A stretch of 64,000 bases of DNA, taken from Chaetoderma sp. LZ-2023a (taxonomy: Eukaryota; Mollusca; Caudofoveata; Chaetodermatida; Chaetodermatidae). The notes under the pieces were generated by a model. It saw only the letters and a program-made list of their open reading frames with translations, searched no databases and was not told the DNA's origin. Of the stretch, positions 1-10,622 are shown in pieces. How positions within the stretch are numbered: the stretch's first letter is position 1; each line of letters starts with the position of its first letter. Location: positions 32,439,733 through 32,503,732 of the forward strand of contig CM067367.1 in NCBI GenBank assembly GCA_034401795.1, given 5' to 3'. Made by a program: the position numbers and the translations under genes.

Positions 1-301
1 GAGTACCTGCCCACCCACCGACCCACACCCACCCCCATCAGTGTTGTTTTGTGATGACCAAGTGTGGCACACCTGCTTACACCGCCCCTCCACCCCAGCC
101 CCCTCCCCCACCCCCACTCCCACCCTTCCACAACCAGAAGAAAAAGTCAGTTACATTTCTGCAAATGTGCCATTACGGTACATCTCAAAAACAATTTAAC
201 ATGTTTTGGAAACATGTTATCTTGTTTATGAGCTGCACTGGCCATGATGCACGTGACCCCTCACAGTCTGCTACTCAATGTCGATTTCATCTATTTTGCA
301 G
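1..301. other. 3' end of an intron upstream of VWA1
   Basis: Non-coding. A C-rich low-complexity tract lies at about 80-130. The stretch ends with a good acceptor (CTATTTTGCAG at 291-301). The exon that follows enters in phase 1, so at least one coding exon lies upstream of the window. Confidence 0.7.
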
Positions 302-687
302 TTTGCGTAACAACATTCGCGGATATCTATCTAATGCTTGACACATCTGGAAGCATGAACATAGGCGGGTTCAACAAACAGAAGAATTTCGTATTAGACT
401 TCATAGATTCATTAATAATTGGCCCTAACGACGTACAAGTTGGAATAGGAACATTCGGGACGACGGTACAAAACGAATATTTTTTGAATAACTTCACGAC
501 AAAAGCGGACGTTATGAATGCTACAAGTACTATCAATTATCGAGGTGGATACACGCATACCGCTGATGCTCTGAATTTTGTAAGAACTCAGATTTTTATA
601 CCGTCAAATGGCGACCGTCCTCAAGCGCCTAACATTCTCATAATGATGACGGATGGCGAGTCTAGCCCTGGACAAGACCCGACACAG
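302..687 (+). CDS. VWA domain 1, exon 1 of 2
   Basis: Larger part of the first von Willebrand A domain, an extracellular ligand-binding fold. It enters in phase 1 after TTTGCAG and leaves in phase 0 at ACACAG|GTGGGC. The MIDAS metal-site motif looks complete: DTSGS at the end of strand 1, the threonine in GGYTHTADAL, and the aspartate in MMTDGES. A core strand reads VQVGIGTFG. Several N-x-S/T glycosylation sites are visible (NFT, NAT). Unlike VWA2-4, everything through the third MIDAS motif is in one exon. An ATG at 244 lies in the upstream intron and is not the start. Confidence 0.93.
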
Positions 688-1150
688 GTGGGCTTTACAT
701 TACTTAGAAATACTGACCTCCTATATATTATACAGCCAACCCTAGCCCAGTAGCTTACCTTCAGTTTACTACTGGGATATACTACTGGAGCGGTGGTGGA
801 GGGTGGGGTGTATGCCCCCTGTGAAAACTGTGAGCCCCCACACAAAGATTTGATGTAAATGTATTCCTACAACAATATATAATTGGTTAATTGCACACAA
901 ATTTAACCATTTTATTTTCAATCATTCTTGTGTGAATGTGGATATGTTAATATCGTTACGCGATATCTTATCTGAGATAGTATGTGCAGTTGAGAATTCG
1001 ATAGTTAAACTATATACAGATTTGTGCAGAATTTCTGACAAAATTGATGGAAATCATCTGAATAATTATTTTTTTGTTAAAGACAGGCTCACGCAATAGT
1101 GTGTGTGCATGCGTGTGCGTGTGCCTGTCTGTTAGCTACCTACCAGCGTG

Positions 1151-1223
<73 letters not shown>

Positions 1224-1292
1224 GCGTATTGTAAACTCTACACTATTTTTCGCACAAACTATCTTTATTCATTTCCGTATTTTTACTTCAAG
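688..1292. other. Intron inside VWA1
   Basis: Intron with donor GTGGGC and acceptor ACTTCAAG. No transposon is recognised apart from the GCGT microsatellite at 1148-1226. The rest is AT-rich and unremarkable. Confidence 0.7.
1148..1226. repeat. (GCGT)n microsatellite
   Basis: About 19 uninterrupted tetranucleotide units, followed by TA-rich sequence and then the VWA1 exon 2 acceptor 67 bp downstream. Reading frames through it (CVRA repeats) are artefacts. Confidence 0.95.
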
Positions 1293-1470
1293 GAAGCAAG
1301 GCTAATTCATGGGCTCAATGACATTACAGTAATTGCTATCGGTGTTGGTAGTAATGTTGCGCTACGTGAACTGGCAATCATGGCATCGGGACCAAGTCGT
1401 TTAATAACAGTTCCTGACTTTGATTCCCTGCAAGGCACACTGTCTGACCTTCTTATAACAACATGTGACG
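1293..1470 (+). CDS. VWA domain 1, exon 2 of 2
   Basis: C-terminal third of VWA1: the typical VWA strand-helix elements ITVIAIGVGSN, LRELAIMAS and a closing cysteine (TTCD). It enters in phase 0 after CTTCAAG and leaves in phase 1 at GACG|GTAAAC, which fits the following TSP1 exon. The joined domain is about 188 residues, the usual VWA length. Confidence 0.92.
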
Positions 1471-1534
1471 GTAAACATTTAGTTAATACCTCTTGTGTCG
1501 ACTTAATCCTTTAATCATAAATTTGGGCAGAACA

Positions 1535-1690
1535 ACTTCTCAACTACTCTCGAGAAATGACCATTTGTAGACGAGATAACAATAATTTTCAAAATTTACA
1601 ACTGGAATGACTGGCTCGGTAACTGAGCCAGTCATTCCAATGGTAAATTTTCTAAGGTTTTTTTCTCTTGGCCTGCAAATGAAAACGGGA
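1535..1690. mobile_element. Family B hairpin MITE
   Basis: Carries the family palindrome GACTGGCTCGGTAACTGAGCC, within an inverted repeat of about 70 bp centred near 1618. It is followed by TCTCTTGGCCTGCAAATG, which recurs in the copies at 8070, 12685, 28385 and 59445. Confidence 0.75.
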
Positions 1691-1809
1691 TAAGCAAAAA
1701 CTCAAATCTTGTTGATCATTACAACTGTGATGTCAACAGCGGTCTCTGTCGTTGTGGTAAGGAAGATTAATTTGCTTTTCGAGAGAACGCTACTTTCGTC
1801 CATTTTGGG

Positions 1810-2960
1810 GGACGATATAGCGATCAGCATGTTCGTCCGTCCGTCCGTACGTCCGTCCATCCGTGCATCTTGCCGTCCACCCATCCGTCAGTCCATCTTG
1901 CCGTCCGTCCGTCCGTCTGTCCACATCTTGTCAACGCGACTCCTCCTAGAGGTCTAAATGGATTAACTTAAAATTTCGTCCACAGTATCAGTATCATGTG
2001 CAGATGTGCGTGTGCTTTTTTCGCAGCCAAAAAATTGTTCATTACAGAGTTATCCCCCCCCCCCCTTTAGATATCTTAAAGCCGATACATAAACTGCATT
2101 GCCAATCATTTCTTGTCAACGCACCTCCTCCTACAGTTTAGCTCAGATTCTTTGGAAATTCGGTAAGTGTTATCATTACCACGTGAAGGTATGCATGTGC
2201 TATCCGTATATCTGTACGTCAATCCGTCTGTCCAAAATGTATGTATGTCCGTCTGTCAGTCTATCCACCTCTGACAATCATTTCTTGTCAACGCAACTCC
2301 TAGATGTGTCAAGGGATTAACTTTGTGCGAATGTCCATGTGCTTTTTTCGCGGCCAAAAACATGTTCATTACAGAGTTATCCCCCTTTAAATATCTTAAA
2401 GCCGATACATAAACTGCATTGCCAATCATTTCTTGTCAACGCAACGTCTAGAGTTTAGCTGTGATTCTTTTGAAACTTGGTAAGTGTTATCATTATGACA
2501 TGAGGATGTGCATGTGTCATCCATATGTTTGTACGTCCATCCGTCTGTCCCAAATATATGTTCGTCTGTCGGTCCATCATTGGCAACGCAATTCCTCCTA
2601 CAGTTTAGTTACAATTCTTTTGAAACGTGGTAAATCTAGTCATTGCCATCTGAAAATGTGCATGTCCTTTTTTCGTGGCCAGAAAAGTATGTATTACAGA
2701 GTTATCCCCCTTTAACTACCTTTAACCCGATACACGAACTGCAGTACCATTCATTTCTTGTCAACACAACGCCCACAATTTAGCTGTGATTCTTTTGAAA
2801 GTGTTCTCATTACCACTTGAAGATGTGCATGTGTTGTCCGTATGCCTGCACATTCACGCGTCTGTATGTCAGTATGTCAGCCCGTCCATCTCTGACCATC
2901 ATTTCAAGATGTCAACACAACTCCTACAGTTTAGCCACGATTCCAGAAGTCTCCGTTTGA
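1810..2960. repeat. Tandem ~326 bp repeat with CCGT-rich segments
   Basis: The anchor ATTACAGAGTTATCCCCC occurs at 2041, 2368 and 2693, a spacing of 327 and 325 bp. Each unit also has a TTTCTTGTCAACGCAAC segment, a GTTTAGCTGTGATTCTTTTG segment and a run of CCGTCTGTCC-like sequence. The first unit is partial and mostly (CCGT)n. Function unknown. Confidence 0.8.
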
Positions 2961-3019
2961 TTGAAATTAAGAGAGTCCACTCCATCCAGAAACCCGGACA
3001 AGAGTAGAGAGTTGTGGTT

Positions 3020-4140
3020 CTTTCATTACAAGGCATTAAATGCAAGATTAACAATCTTTTTCTGGCGCTAAATGTAAACAGATTTATTTAGCAAGTAGTG
3101 ATTGAACTATAAGTATGTTTATGTGGTTAATAAAACGGCAGACCAACCCTAGGGGGTCTGTGGTCGTTATCGCCCCTGAAATACTTAAAATTCATCAAAA
3201 TTGGCTTGTTCGTTCCAGACCTTGAAGAATTGTAAACCTATGCTCTAAATTCCTTTGTCACTGAAGGAACAGTGCCATGATTCGATTTTGAAGAAATTCA
3301 CCCATATTTTCCTGAGTTATCTCCCTTGAAAAACTTAGAATTCATCAAAATTATCGTGGCCGGGCATATTAGGTGAATGGAATAGAACCTGCACTTACAA
3401 ATCTATCTTTCTTTAAGGCGAGGTGCAGTGTCAGGATTTCCTTTTTCATTGATTAGTTTTTCAAAAATAGTGTCCTTTACAATTAATGTTACATATATGT
3501 CCACTCTTGATGTACGTTTATCTGAAATGTTTGGATCGGGAGGGGGGGGGGGGGGGGTGTGTGTGTGCTATATGCCGTCTTCTGATGGCTCTTGTTTTTT
3601 AAACTTTACAAAACTAGTCTTTTCTTAGCTTGTAAAAATTATGGTTAATTAATATAGCGTAAGTAGCAGTTTGAGCATGTTACGGTGCTGGTGACGCAAG
3701 AGGGGTTAATAGAGGATTTCAGACGAGTTCAGATCCCATACCAAAGTTCTCACAATCTAACATTATGAAGAATGTTGACGTTTACGGTATTTTGTTTGGA
3801 AAGATAGATTTGTAAGTGTTAAATGGTCAACATGTTATCTGCATGTCGGGTACAGTACAACTCATAAATAAATTAACATGTTTTCAAAACAAAAACAGAA
3901 ACATGCTAATTAGTAAAATTTTGAACACGAGTTACGAAATGGTCTGTTGAATATTGTGAACGTAATTGGACTGGGCAGCAAAGTTTTCCAATCCAATTAA
4001 TAAACAGTACATTTTATTTTGTTTCGTAAACAATTTAAGTTATTTCTTAGATGTGCTCTATTTAACATAGTCAGCACCGGCTCGGCAATATCCATTTAGT
4101 TCAATGGTTGGCAGATAGTTGAAATAAAACACACAATTAA
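3020..4140. other. Intron with weak local duplication
   Basis: Contains two diverged copies of a ~148 bp unit anchored by ATTCATCAAAATT near 3190 and 3339, and a G homopolymer leading into (GT)n at 3541-3568. I see no gene, RNA or recognisable transposon in the rest. Confidence 0.5.
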
Positions 4141-4155
4141 TTACATGTTTTACAG

Positions 4156-4338
4156 TGGATGGTGGTTGGACACCTTGGAGCGTTTGGAGTCCGTGTAGTC
4201 AAACATGTGGAAACGGAACTCAGATACGGCAGCGCACCTGTACAAACCCGGTACCTCAGGGAAACGGCGCACCGTGTCGTGGACCAGATATAGAAACCAG
4301 GACTTGTTTCCTTGTTCCGTGTATCGTTACATTGCCAG
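4156..4338 (+). CDS. Thrombospondin type 1 (TSP1) repeat exon
   Basis: One complete TSP1 module in a single symmetrical phase 1-1 exon (61 codons). It begins after TTTTACAG and ends at CCAG|GTAATA. The hallmark tryptophan ladder is WTPWSVW, followed by CSQTCGNG, the arginine strand RQRTC and the final cysteine pair in RTCFLVPC. TSP1 modules bind glycosaminoglycans and matrix partners and are often C-mannosylated or O-fucosylated at W and CSxTC sites; both sequence contexts are present. The module lies between VWA1 and VWA2. Confidence 0.95.
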
Positions 4339-4363
4339 GTAATAAGTGTTAAACAATAAGCAG

Positions 4364-4722
4364 GCTATAGTTTTAGCTATGCCCCGCCCATCGCTAGCTA
4401 AGCTCTACCCACACCTCGCTCGTGTTGGGTCGATCGATATCTGAACTCTGACTATCAATTTCCAGAAAACTATACAGGTAAGCTGTTAAATATTTTGAAA
4501 CTAATTTGACTGGGTGATATTGCTGCAGCAACAGCGCCCAGTCAAATTTGTTTCAAAATATTCAACATCATCTTTCTTAAATAGGAAAAACATACAATTC
4601 GTACAACGTGTCGGACTATTAAGAGTTTAAGATGGGCCAAATAGAATCATTTATCACATAATGATTATGATGTCAACCTACACGCCGCTTAGCTGATTAT
4701 GCCGATGCTCTGGAAAGGTGAC
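4364..4722 (+). mobile_element. MITE family A copy
   Basis: Starts in the family left end (TTTTAGCTATGCCCCGCCC), has the hairpin module near 4485-4565 with a short loop, and ends with CTCTGGAAAGGTGA. It lies 25 bp downstream of the TSP1 donor. Confidence 0.85.
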
Positions 4723-4971
4723 TTGGTCTGCAGACTTATGACTAAATGACTAGGAAGCGACTGAATTGTGACAAATGTGGTGGCATGGCCATTGACGTAT
4801 TTAGTGACTGACTGATTTGGTCCACAGGCTAGTGGCTGGAGAATCGATTGTTCTGCGGAGTAATGACCGCATGGGTGAGTCTCGTGCCGACTAGTAAGAG
4901 ACTGGAGGATTAACGATAACCACATTTTATTTATAATAATATTTCATAAATATAATATAATACTTTCACAG

Positions 4972-5135
4972 AATGTCTAAACCAGGAGCAGGATGTTATA
5001 TTTATGCTTGATTCGTCTACCAGCATAAGCCAGCCAGACTTTGGGACTGCTGTCACGTTTGTTAGCAATATAGTCCGCGGTCTAGATATCCAATCACAGT
5101 CAGCCTGGGTATCCTTACTCACATTCGGAGATAGG
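4972..5135 (+). CDS. VWA domain 2, exon 1 of 3
   Basis: N-terminal part of VWA2. It enters in phase 1 after TTTCACAG with a cysteine (CLNQEQDV), runs through the first MIDAS motif FMLDSSTSIS and ends with WVSLLTFGDR in phase 0 at AGG|GTAAGT. The intron falls just after the LTFGD strand, a position not used in VWA1 or VWA3. Confidence 0.92.
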
Positions 5136-5199
5136 GTAAGTTGTCAAATTTTTTATTGAAAATAGAATCGTTGAGTAGCTGCTAGAATTTAATTAACCC

Positions 5200-5420
5200 A
5201 TTAACTCTCAAGGCAGCCAAACCCGCTTCTGTGATGGTCTCATTCGCAGACCAAGAGGCGATTATTTTTTACATTTTACCACAGGGATGACTCGCCCGAT
5301 AACCGAGCCAGTCAATCCAGTGATAAATTTTAAAATTTTCTTGAACAAATTTGATGAGTAAATGGTGTCTTTCTTATTAGTGCATGGTTTTATTTAGTTA
5401 TTTTCTAAGGTGAATGAATC
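5200..5420. mobile_element. Degenerate family B copy
   Basis: Diverged version of the family B palindrome (ACTCGCCCGATAACCGAGCC near 5290), flanked by TTTACCAC and GTGATAAATTTT arms and by TTAACCCATTAACTC at the left edge. Ends are approximate. Confidence 0.6.
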
Positions 5421-5789
5421 TGTGACTGGCCTCTTATTATTAAATTGTATTAACCATTTAACTCCTGAAACACCAATATCTGGATTTCAAGACAACCATA
5501 AAAGAGATATATTGAAGATTTTGAAACTAATTTGACTGGAACCAGTGAAATTTAATTCTAAATATTTAACAGAGTCTTCCCTGCTTCATAAAGAATGTAT
5601 CGTTTATCGTCTGTGAACGTTAAGGGTTTAACCAATAAAATATATAATTTAAAATCAAATTTATCTGAAAACAATTAATTAACAATTTGGTGCACGCATT
5701 TATTAGCCCGTATACGGAGTCGTAGAAATATATCTTTACCACTATCTCATCCTCAAAACCAATGGTGAGTCTTGTTCGTGGACTTGAAT
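5421..5789. other. Intron, diverged repeat remnants
   Basis: AT-rich. A fragment of the hairpin module (GAAACTAATTTGACTGG near 5523) is followed by a decayed second arm. Nothing else is recognised. Confidence 0.4.
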
Positions 5790-6252
5790 AGACCTTTCCA
5801 ATTTTAGCAATGCCCCGCCCATCACTAGCTAAGCTCCACCCACACTTCGCCGTGTTGGGATGGATCGATCTCTGAACACCCTGACTATCAATTTAAAAAA
5901 AAAAAACTACACAGGTAAGCTGTTGACTATTTTGAAACTAATTTGACCGGGTGCTGTTGCTGCCTATGGTGATGACGTCATAGTCAATGATGTCATGAAT
6001 GACGTAGATAAGTACATCACGAACGCAGAATTTGTAACGCGTCGGCTAAGCATTGCTGTACGAATTGTATGTCTTTACTATAGGCAGCAACAGCACCCAG
6101 TCAAATTAGTTTCGAAATATTCAACAGCTTGCCTGTATAGTTTTCTGGAAATTGATAATCAGGGAGTTCAAGGATCGATTGCTCCCAACACGAGCGAGGT
6201 GTGTTTGGAGCTTAGCTAGAGATGGATGGGCCATAGTTAAAACTGGAAATGT
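5790..6252. mobile_element. MITE family A, head-to-head composite
   Basis: The left part reads as a + strand family A left end (GACCTTTCCAATTTTAGC). The right part is the same left end on the - strand (GGAGCTTAGCTAG ... AAAACTGGAAATGTC). Between them sits a split hairpin whose loop is filled with the family's TGACGTCA-rich right-hand sequence. It looks like a rearranged or recombinant element. Confidence 0.75.
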
Positions 6253-6332
6253 CAATTGTCCGGTGCTGGAAGCCAATGTAATCTCATCAATTTATTACCA
6301 TCGATTCATAAGGGGAAGAGACTATTGTAAGC

Positions 6333-6445
6333 TGGCCTGCCTGTCTGCCTACTTGCCTGCCTGCATGCCTGCCTGCTTGCCTGCCTGCCTGCCTGCCTGT
6401 CTGCCTGCCTGCCTGCATAACCTGCCTGCATGCCTGTCTGTCTGT
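6333..6445. repeat. CCTG/CTGC tetranucleotide repeat
   Basis: Imperfect CTGC-CTGC runs interrupted by ATGC variants. Long cysteine/leucine/proline reading frames here are artefacts of the repeat. Confidence 0.9.
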
Positions 6446-6879
6446 CCGGAGATATATCTCGAAAACAACTTATCCGATTTGGTTCAGATCTTAACACCGC
6501 GAAGAAACTTGCCAAGCAATAGGTTTTCTAGACGTTAGCCCTTGATCGAGATAGACCACCAAGGATCCGGATCAGATCGGATTCTAAATATGTGGATATC
6601 TTGGAAACTGCTGGTCAGATCTGACTCAAAATGTAATTAATACATGAAAGGAGTGAGCATACACTAGGATTCTACTACTTTGGACGTGATCCGAAGAAAA
6701 TCCAGAAGACCCGAAAAATCTAGAAAATCCGAACAAATCTGGATAATCTGAAACAATCCGAAAACGTTTTACAACGTGACAAACATGGGATGGCGAGTGT
6801 GTGCAATCTCTTGTTGCTCATGTTTGCATTGTAATGTCATCATCTTTTTTGCATTGTTGCGATGACCTCGGGAGTGTTA

Positions 6880-7800
6880 CTACGTAAAGTGAGCTTATGT
6901 TGTGGCGACCCTCATTGGTCCGTCCATCCGCCGTCTGGCTGTCTGTCCATCCACCCATCGTCTGTCCGTCAACTTTTGATTTAAATCAATCAGAGATTGT
7001 GATCAAATGATCCTATTATGATCGGCTCCAGAACATCCATTCGGAATTTTGATTTGTCAAGTTTTGGTGTGAAAATGATAGATTTTTATTAAAGATGTAC
7101 TGACAATTGTTGAATGGCTTATTATTCTTACCAACTTGGCAGATTTCCATCAAATCTAGCGGAAAGAACCCTAGGGTGATACGCTCGCTACTTCACATTC
7201 ATAATTTTGATTAGTCAAATTTTTTGGTGAAAAATCTTAGATTTTATGAAAGATTTACTGGAAATTGTCAAATCGGTTCTTCTCCTTAACAGTTTGAACG
7301 ATTTCAACCAGATTTAGCTAGAGCTATCAGATGATGATAGGCTCTAGAACATCTATTCCGAATTTGTATTCGATATTTTTTGGGTGAAAATCTTTTTATT
7401 GCGATCTTGGATTTTCCGAAAATTAATCAGAAATGCTTTATAACGTATCTCATCATAAAATGCTCCTCAAATCTTAAGCTAGATTTAGCTGGAATGGTCC
7501 TATGGTGGTAACTGCTAGAATTCATATTCAGAATTTTGATTGGTTGGTTTTGGTGGCCGTCATGGATTTGCTGAAAATCTTCCTGAACCCTTTCAATCGC
7601 TACTCCTTAATAAAGGTCCCGATTTCAGCAAAACATGGGTGGCACGATTCAATGGCTTCAACTTATCAAACGAGAATATAAATATTGGTTGGTCAATTTT
7701 TTTCTGGTGGTCATCTTGGATTTTCCAAAAATTATCCATCATGTCTATTTAAATAAAAATAGTCAAATGCTAATTGTCCAGGTGAGGGCCAAATGCCGTT
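6880..7800. repeat. Diverged tandem repeat, ~160 bp period
   Basis: Starts with GTGAGCTTATGTTGTGGCGACC and CCGTC-rich sequence. About four decayed units follow, each with an ATTC-GGAATTTTGATT-like segment (near 7040, 7198, 7352 and 7518) and a GATTTTCCGAAAATT-like segment. It resembles a diverged relative of the array at 15070-16985. Confidence 0.6.
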
Positions 7801-7865
7801 TGTGCCTCCTGTTTCATAATCTATTCTAATTTAATTTACTAAGTTATTTTTTTTACTTTTTTTAG

Positions 7866-8033
7866 GTTCGATCACAGTTTCATCTGAACTCATTCATCAT
7901 CCCGTCTGACATACTATCTGCTATTTCGAAAACGCCTTACCTCGGTGGTTTGGCATACACGGGCGATGCATTGTTCTATGCCAGAGTGACAAGCTTACTG
8001 AGTGCCAATGGTGCCAGGAATCATGCGCCAAAA
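7866..8033 (+). CDS. VWA domain 2, exon 2 of 3
   Basis: Middle of VWA2, a phase 0-0 exon of 56 codons between TTTTTTTAG and CCAAAA|GTAAAC. It contains the helix region ending GGLAYTGDAL. Aligned with GGYTHTADAL of VWA1, the MIDAS threonine position is alanine. It ends just before the third MIDAS strand, which is in the next exon. Confidence 0.9.
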
Positions 8034-8069
8034 GTAAACGTTCCATGTTACAAAATATAAAATTTTCCT

Positions 8070-8262
8070 CATAGAAAATGTCCATCTGCAGAACAAGAGA
8101 AGACTATCTTTTGAAATTTTACCACTGAAATAACTGGCTCGGTTACCGAGCCAGTTATTTCAGTGATAAATTTTCAAAAATAGAATTTTTTAACCTGCAA
8201 ATGGACATTTCTTAAGATCACTACCGAAGCGGTTCTAGCCGGCTTGAGTATTAAAGGGTTAA
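8070..8262. mobile_element. Family B hairpin MITE
   Basis: Near-perfect palindrome: ATAACTGGCTCGGTTACCGA and its complement near 8130-8160, with TTTTACCACTG and CAGTGATAAATTTT arms. The edges match TTAACCC-type ends (GGGTTAATTTATA at the right). Confidence 0.8.
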
Positions 8263-8396
8263 TTTATACTCAGAATTGCATAACATATTAATGTTAGAGG
8301 AGCTTCAAATTGTACCTCTCTACAGATCGGTCGTCTCTCATTCGTTCTGGTTACAGAGATATGTATCGTCCAATGTGGATAGGAGCGCCGAGAAGG

Positions 8397-8560
8397 ATCG
8401 ATTCTAGCTATGCCCCGCCCATTTCTAGCTAAGCGCCGCTCACTATTTTCAAATGTTGGTAACTAACCATACAGGTAAGCTGTTGAATAGTTTGAAACTA
8501 ATTTGACTGGGACCTGTTGTTGTCAGTAAAATCAGTTTCAAAATATTCATATCATTATAT
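8397..8560 (+). mobile_element. MITE family A, left-end fragment
   Basis: Left-end sequence (TAGCTATGCCCCGCCCATTTC) plus a shortened hairpin module; the right half is missing. It is followed within 30 bp by a - strand copy. Confidence 0.75.
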
Positions 8561-8589
8561 CTACCTAACTTCTTGGACCGGGATGGAGC

Positions 8590-8987
8590 TTTTTTCCACT
8601 GTATCCATCTATCATGTGACGTCATAATCCACTACGTGACGTATAGAATGATGTCACAATCAATGACATCATTATGACGTCATGAATGACGTAGATAAGT
8701 TCGTGACGAACGGATAGTCGGAAACGGACTATGCGTTGTTGTACGAATTGTATGTCTTTACTACTTAATAAATATCGCATTGAATATTTTGAAACTAATC
8801 GGACTGGACAGCAACTGCGCCCAGTCAAATTAGTTACAAAATATTCAACAACTTAACTGTAGTTAGTAGTAGTTTTCAGGAAATCGATAGTCCGGGTATT
8901 CGGAGGTCGATCAATCCCAACATGGCGAAGTGTGGGTGGAGCTTAGCTAGTGATGAGCGGGGCATAGCTAAAACTGGCGAGGTCCAT
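8590..8987 (-). mobile_element. MITE family A copy
   Basis: Inverted copy with several TGACGTCA-type palindromes at its left (8612-8700), the hairpin module near 8775-8850, and its CCCCGCCC-containing end (reading GGGGCATAGC) at 8960-8987. It ends 45 bp before VWA2 exon 3. Confidence 0.85.
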
Positions 8988-9032
8988 TGGTCTAGTACTA
9001 GACCAGTAATCTGTCTTATTTTTCTATTACAG

Positions 9033-9264
9033 GTGGTCGTTTTAATCACTAATGGACAGTCAGCTGATCTAACGACCACACAAGCTGAAGCCAAACGATT
9101 ATCAGATTTAGGCGTGACTGTTATAGTTGTTGGGATTGGACCGCAAGTCGTACAAAAGGAGCTCGAAGATATCGCTTCTGATCCTGACATTGTGCACATA
9201 TTCTATAGTACACTGCCGGCACTTGATAATATCACTTCCGCAGTTACTCAAAGAATATGCGCTG
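9033..9264 (+). CDS. VWA domain 2, exon 3 of 3
   Basis: C-terminal part of VWA2: VVVLITNGQSAD, then LGVTVIVVGIGPQ and the closing cysteine in QRICA. It enters in phase 0 after CTATTACAG and leaves in phase 1 at GCTG|GTAAGA. The third MIDAS residue, usually aspartate in LITDG, is asparagine here. With the alanine in exon 2, VWA2 probably cannot bind metal normally. Confidence 0.93.
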
Positions 9265-9276
9265 GTAAGATTTTGT

Positions 9277-9334
9277 ATGATACACGTCACTTAGTTTATA
9301 TGACGTCATATGGTAGATGTATAAACTGGAAAGG
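9277..9334 (+). mobile_element. MITE family A, right-end fragment
   Basis: Only the terminal part is present (ATATGACGTCATATGGTAGA ... AAACTGGAAAGGTGAA), 12 bp after the VWA2 donor. Confidence 0.65.
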
Positions 9335-9442
9335 TGAATTATTATCCGACTTGTTGATTTTGATTCTTAATCACTGTACTCGATCAAACCATGTCATCGG
9401 TCGGAGAAAACAGACGAGACAAGACGTGCAATGGGGTGATCC

Positions 9443-10298
9443 AATCTGTCATGTAAGTATATGACGTCATAATCAATTACGTTAGATGTAGCCTGACGTC
9501 ACAATCATAATGACGTATTACAAGTCTGTCTTGAAGATGCAAAATCCGCCAAGTGTACGTATTGTGTTTTTTGTTGAATTTACAACTGCATAAACATTCT
9601 GAAGAGGGCACACGCAACAGCAATGGAGATGCACTGGTGGCATTCCTTAGTACCAAAGGCCTATTTGTCACAAATACGGCTTTCAAACACCCATGCCGTC
9701 ACCGGACAACATGGACTGGACACATTACTGATCGGAAAGCCCCAAAAGCTTCTAAGGCTACAACAGCTGTCTTCAACCAAATAGACTTCATACTATGCAA
9801 GACAGAAGCAAGACCCTTACTCCGGAACGCCCGTTCGTATGGAGGCACATACCTCAAATCTGACCATAAGCTAATCATTACACGACTTCAGATGAACGAT
9901 CTCTACCTAATAGATAAACACCATACCAGGCAAGAGGGTAGAGTCACCTAGAACCTACCCAAGCTCATCAGCGACACTGACACTCAAATGTCATACAAAA
10001 AAGCCCTCGGGGAGCAGATAGCTAACATCGATGTCAGCTCCGATCCAAATGAAGCTCTAACCAAAATACTTAAATCTATGGAATCATCCGCTACCAGCCC
10101 CATAGGTGTTCTTAAACACAACCAAACTAGGTATGGGGAGCAACAGACCCAAGTCAAATTAGTTTCAAATTATTTAACAGCTTACCTGTATATTTACATT
10201 GGGAATTCAGGGTTCAATGTAGATCAATCGATCCCAACACGGGCATAAATGTGGGCGGATCTTAGCTAGAAATGTGCGGGTCTTAGCTAGAAATGGAT
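9443..10298 (-). mobile_element. MITE family A copy interrupted by a LINE fragment
   Basis: The two halves of one inverted family A element are separated. The TGACGTCA-containing end is at 9443-9572. The second hairpin arm and CCCGCCC end (AGTCAAATTAGTTTC ... GGATCTTAGCTAG) are at 10134-10298. The sequence between them is retrotransposon coding, so the LINE appears nested in the MITE. Confidence 0.75.
9573..10133 (+). pseudogene. LINE endonuclease fragment (RTE-like)
   Basis: The reading frame at about 9553-9949 contains motifs of the endonuclease/exonuclease/phosphatase domain of non-LTR retrotransposons: NGDALVAFLSTKGLFVTNTA, a TTWTG segment, FNQIDFILC and the SDHKLII histidine motif near the end. 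A second frame from about 9988 continues downstream. It is truncated at both sides, has a stop near 9949 and has no reverse transcriptase attached. Confidence 0.8.
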
Positions 10299-10583
10299 CC
10301 GGCTATTGATTGTCTTAACACCATTTGCATGCTAATCGTGAGTAGATTATCAGCTGCTGTCTAGATGTCATGACTTGACACTTGGGATTCATGAACATTC
10401 GATATTCTGACACATCAATATATCGCGATTCAATACGAAATCACATATATATGGCCAACTTTAGGGACCCCTGTGGTTACACATTGCCAGATTTTGTAAG
10501 GATTTCTTACCAACTTATGTCATTATCCGGTAACAATTGTCCTCAAACATCTATTATTAATTTAATTTATATATCTATTTCAG
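10299..10583. other. Intron, nothing recognised
   Basis: No repeat family or gene seen. It ends with an AT-rich stretch and the acceptor of the candidate linker exon. Confidence 0.4.
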
Positions 10584-10622
10584 TTCAGTTCACACCACGG
10601 CCACCACATCCGCGAGACCTGT
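10584..10622 (+). CDS. Candidate linker mini-exon between VWA2 and VWA3
   Basis: A 39 nt open segment after TATCTATTTCAG and before GTGAGT fits phase 1-1 and would add a proline-rich linker (QFTPRPPHPRD). It resembles the other small linker exons of this gene in length, phase and composition. No domain is present and VWA2 could also splice directly to VWA3, so this is tentative. Confidence 0.5.

Noticed and set aside
244..301. ATG at 244 as the start of the VWA1 protein
   Set aside because: The 19 codons before 302 have no domain character, an acceptor lies at 300-301, and all modules of this gene are entered in phase 1 through an acceptor.
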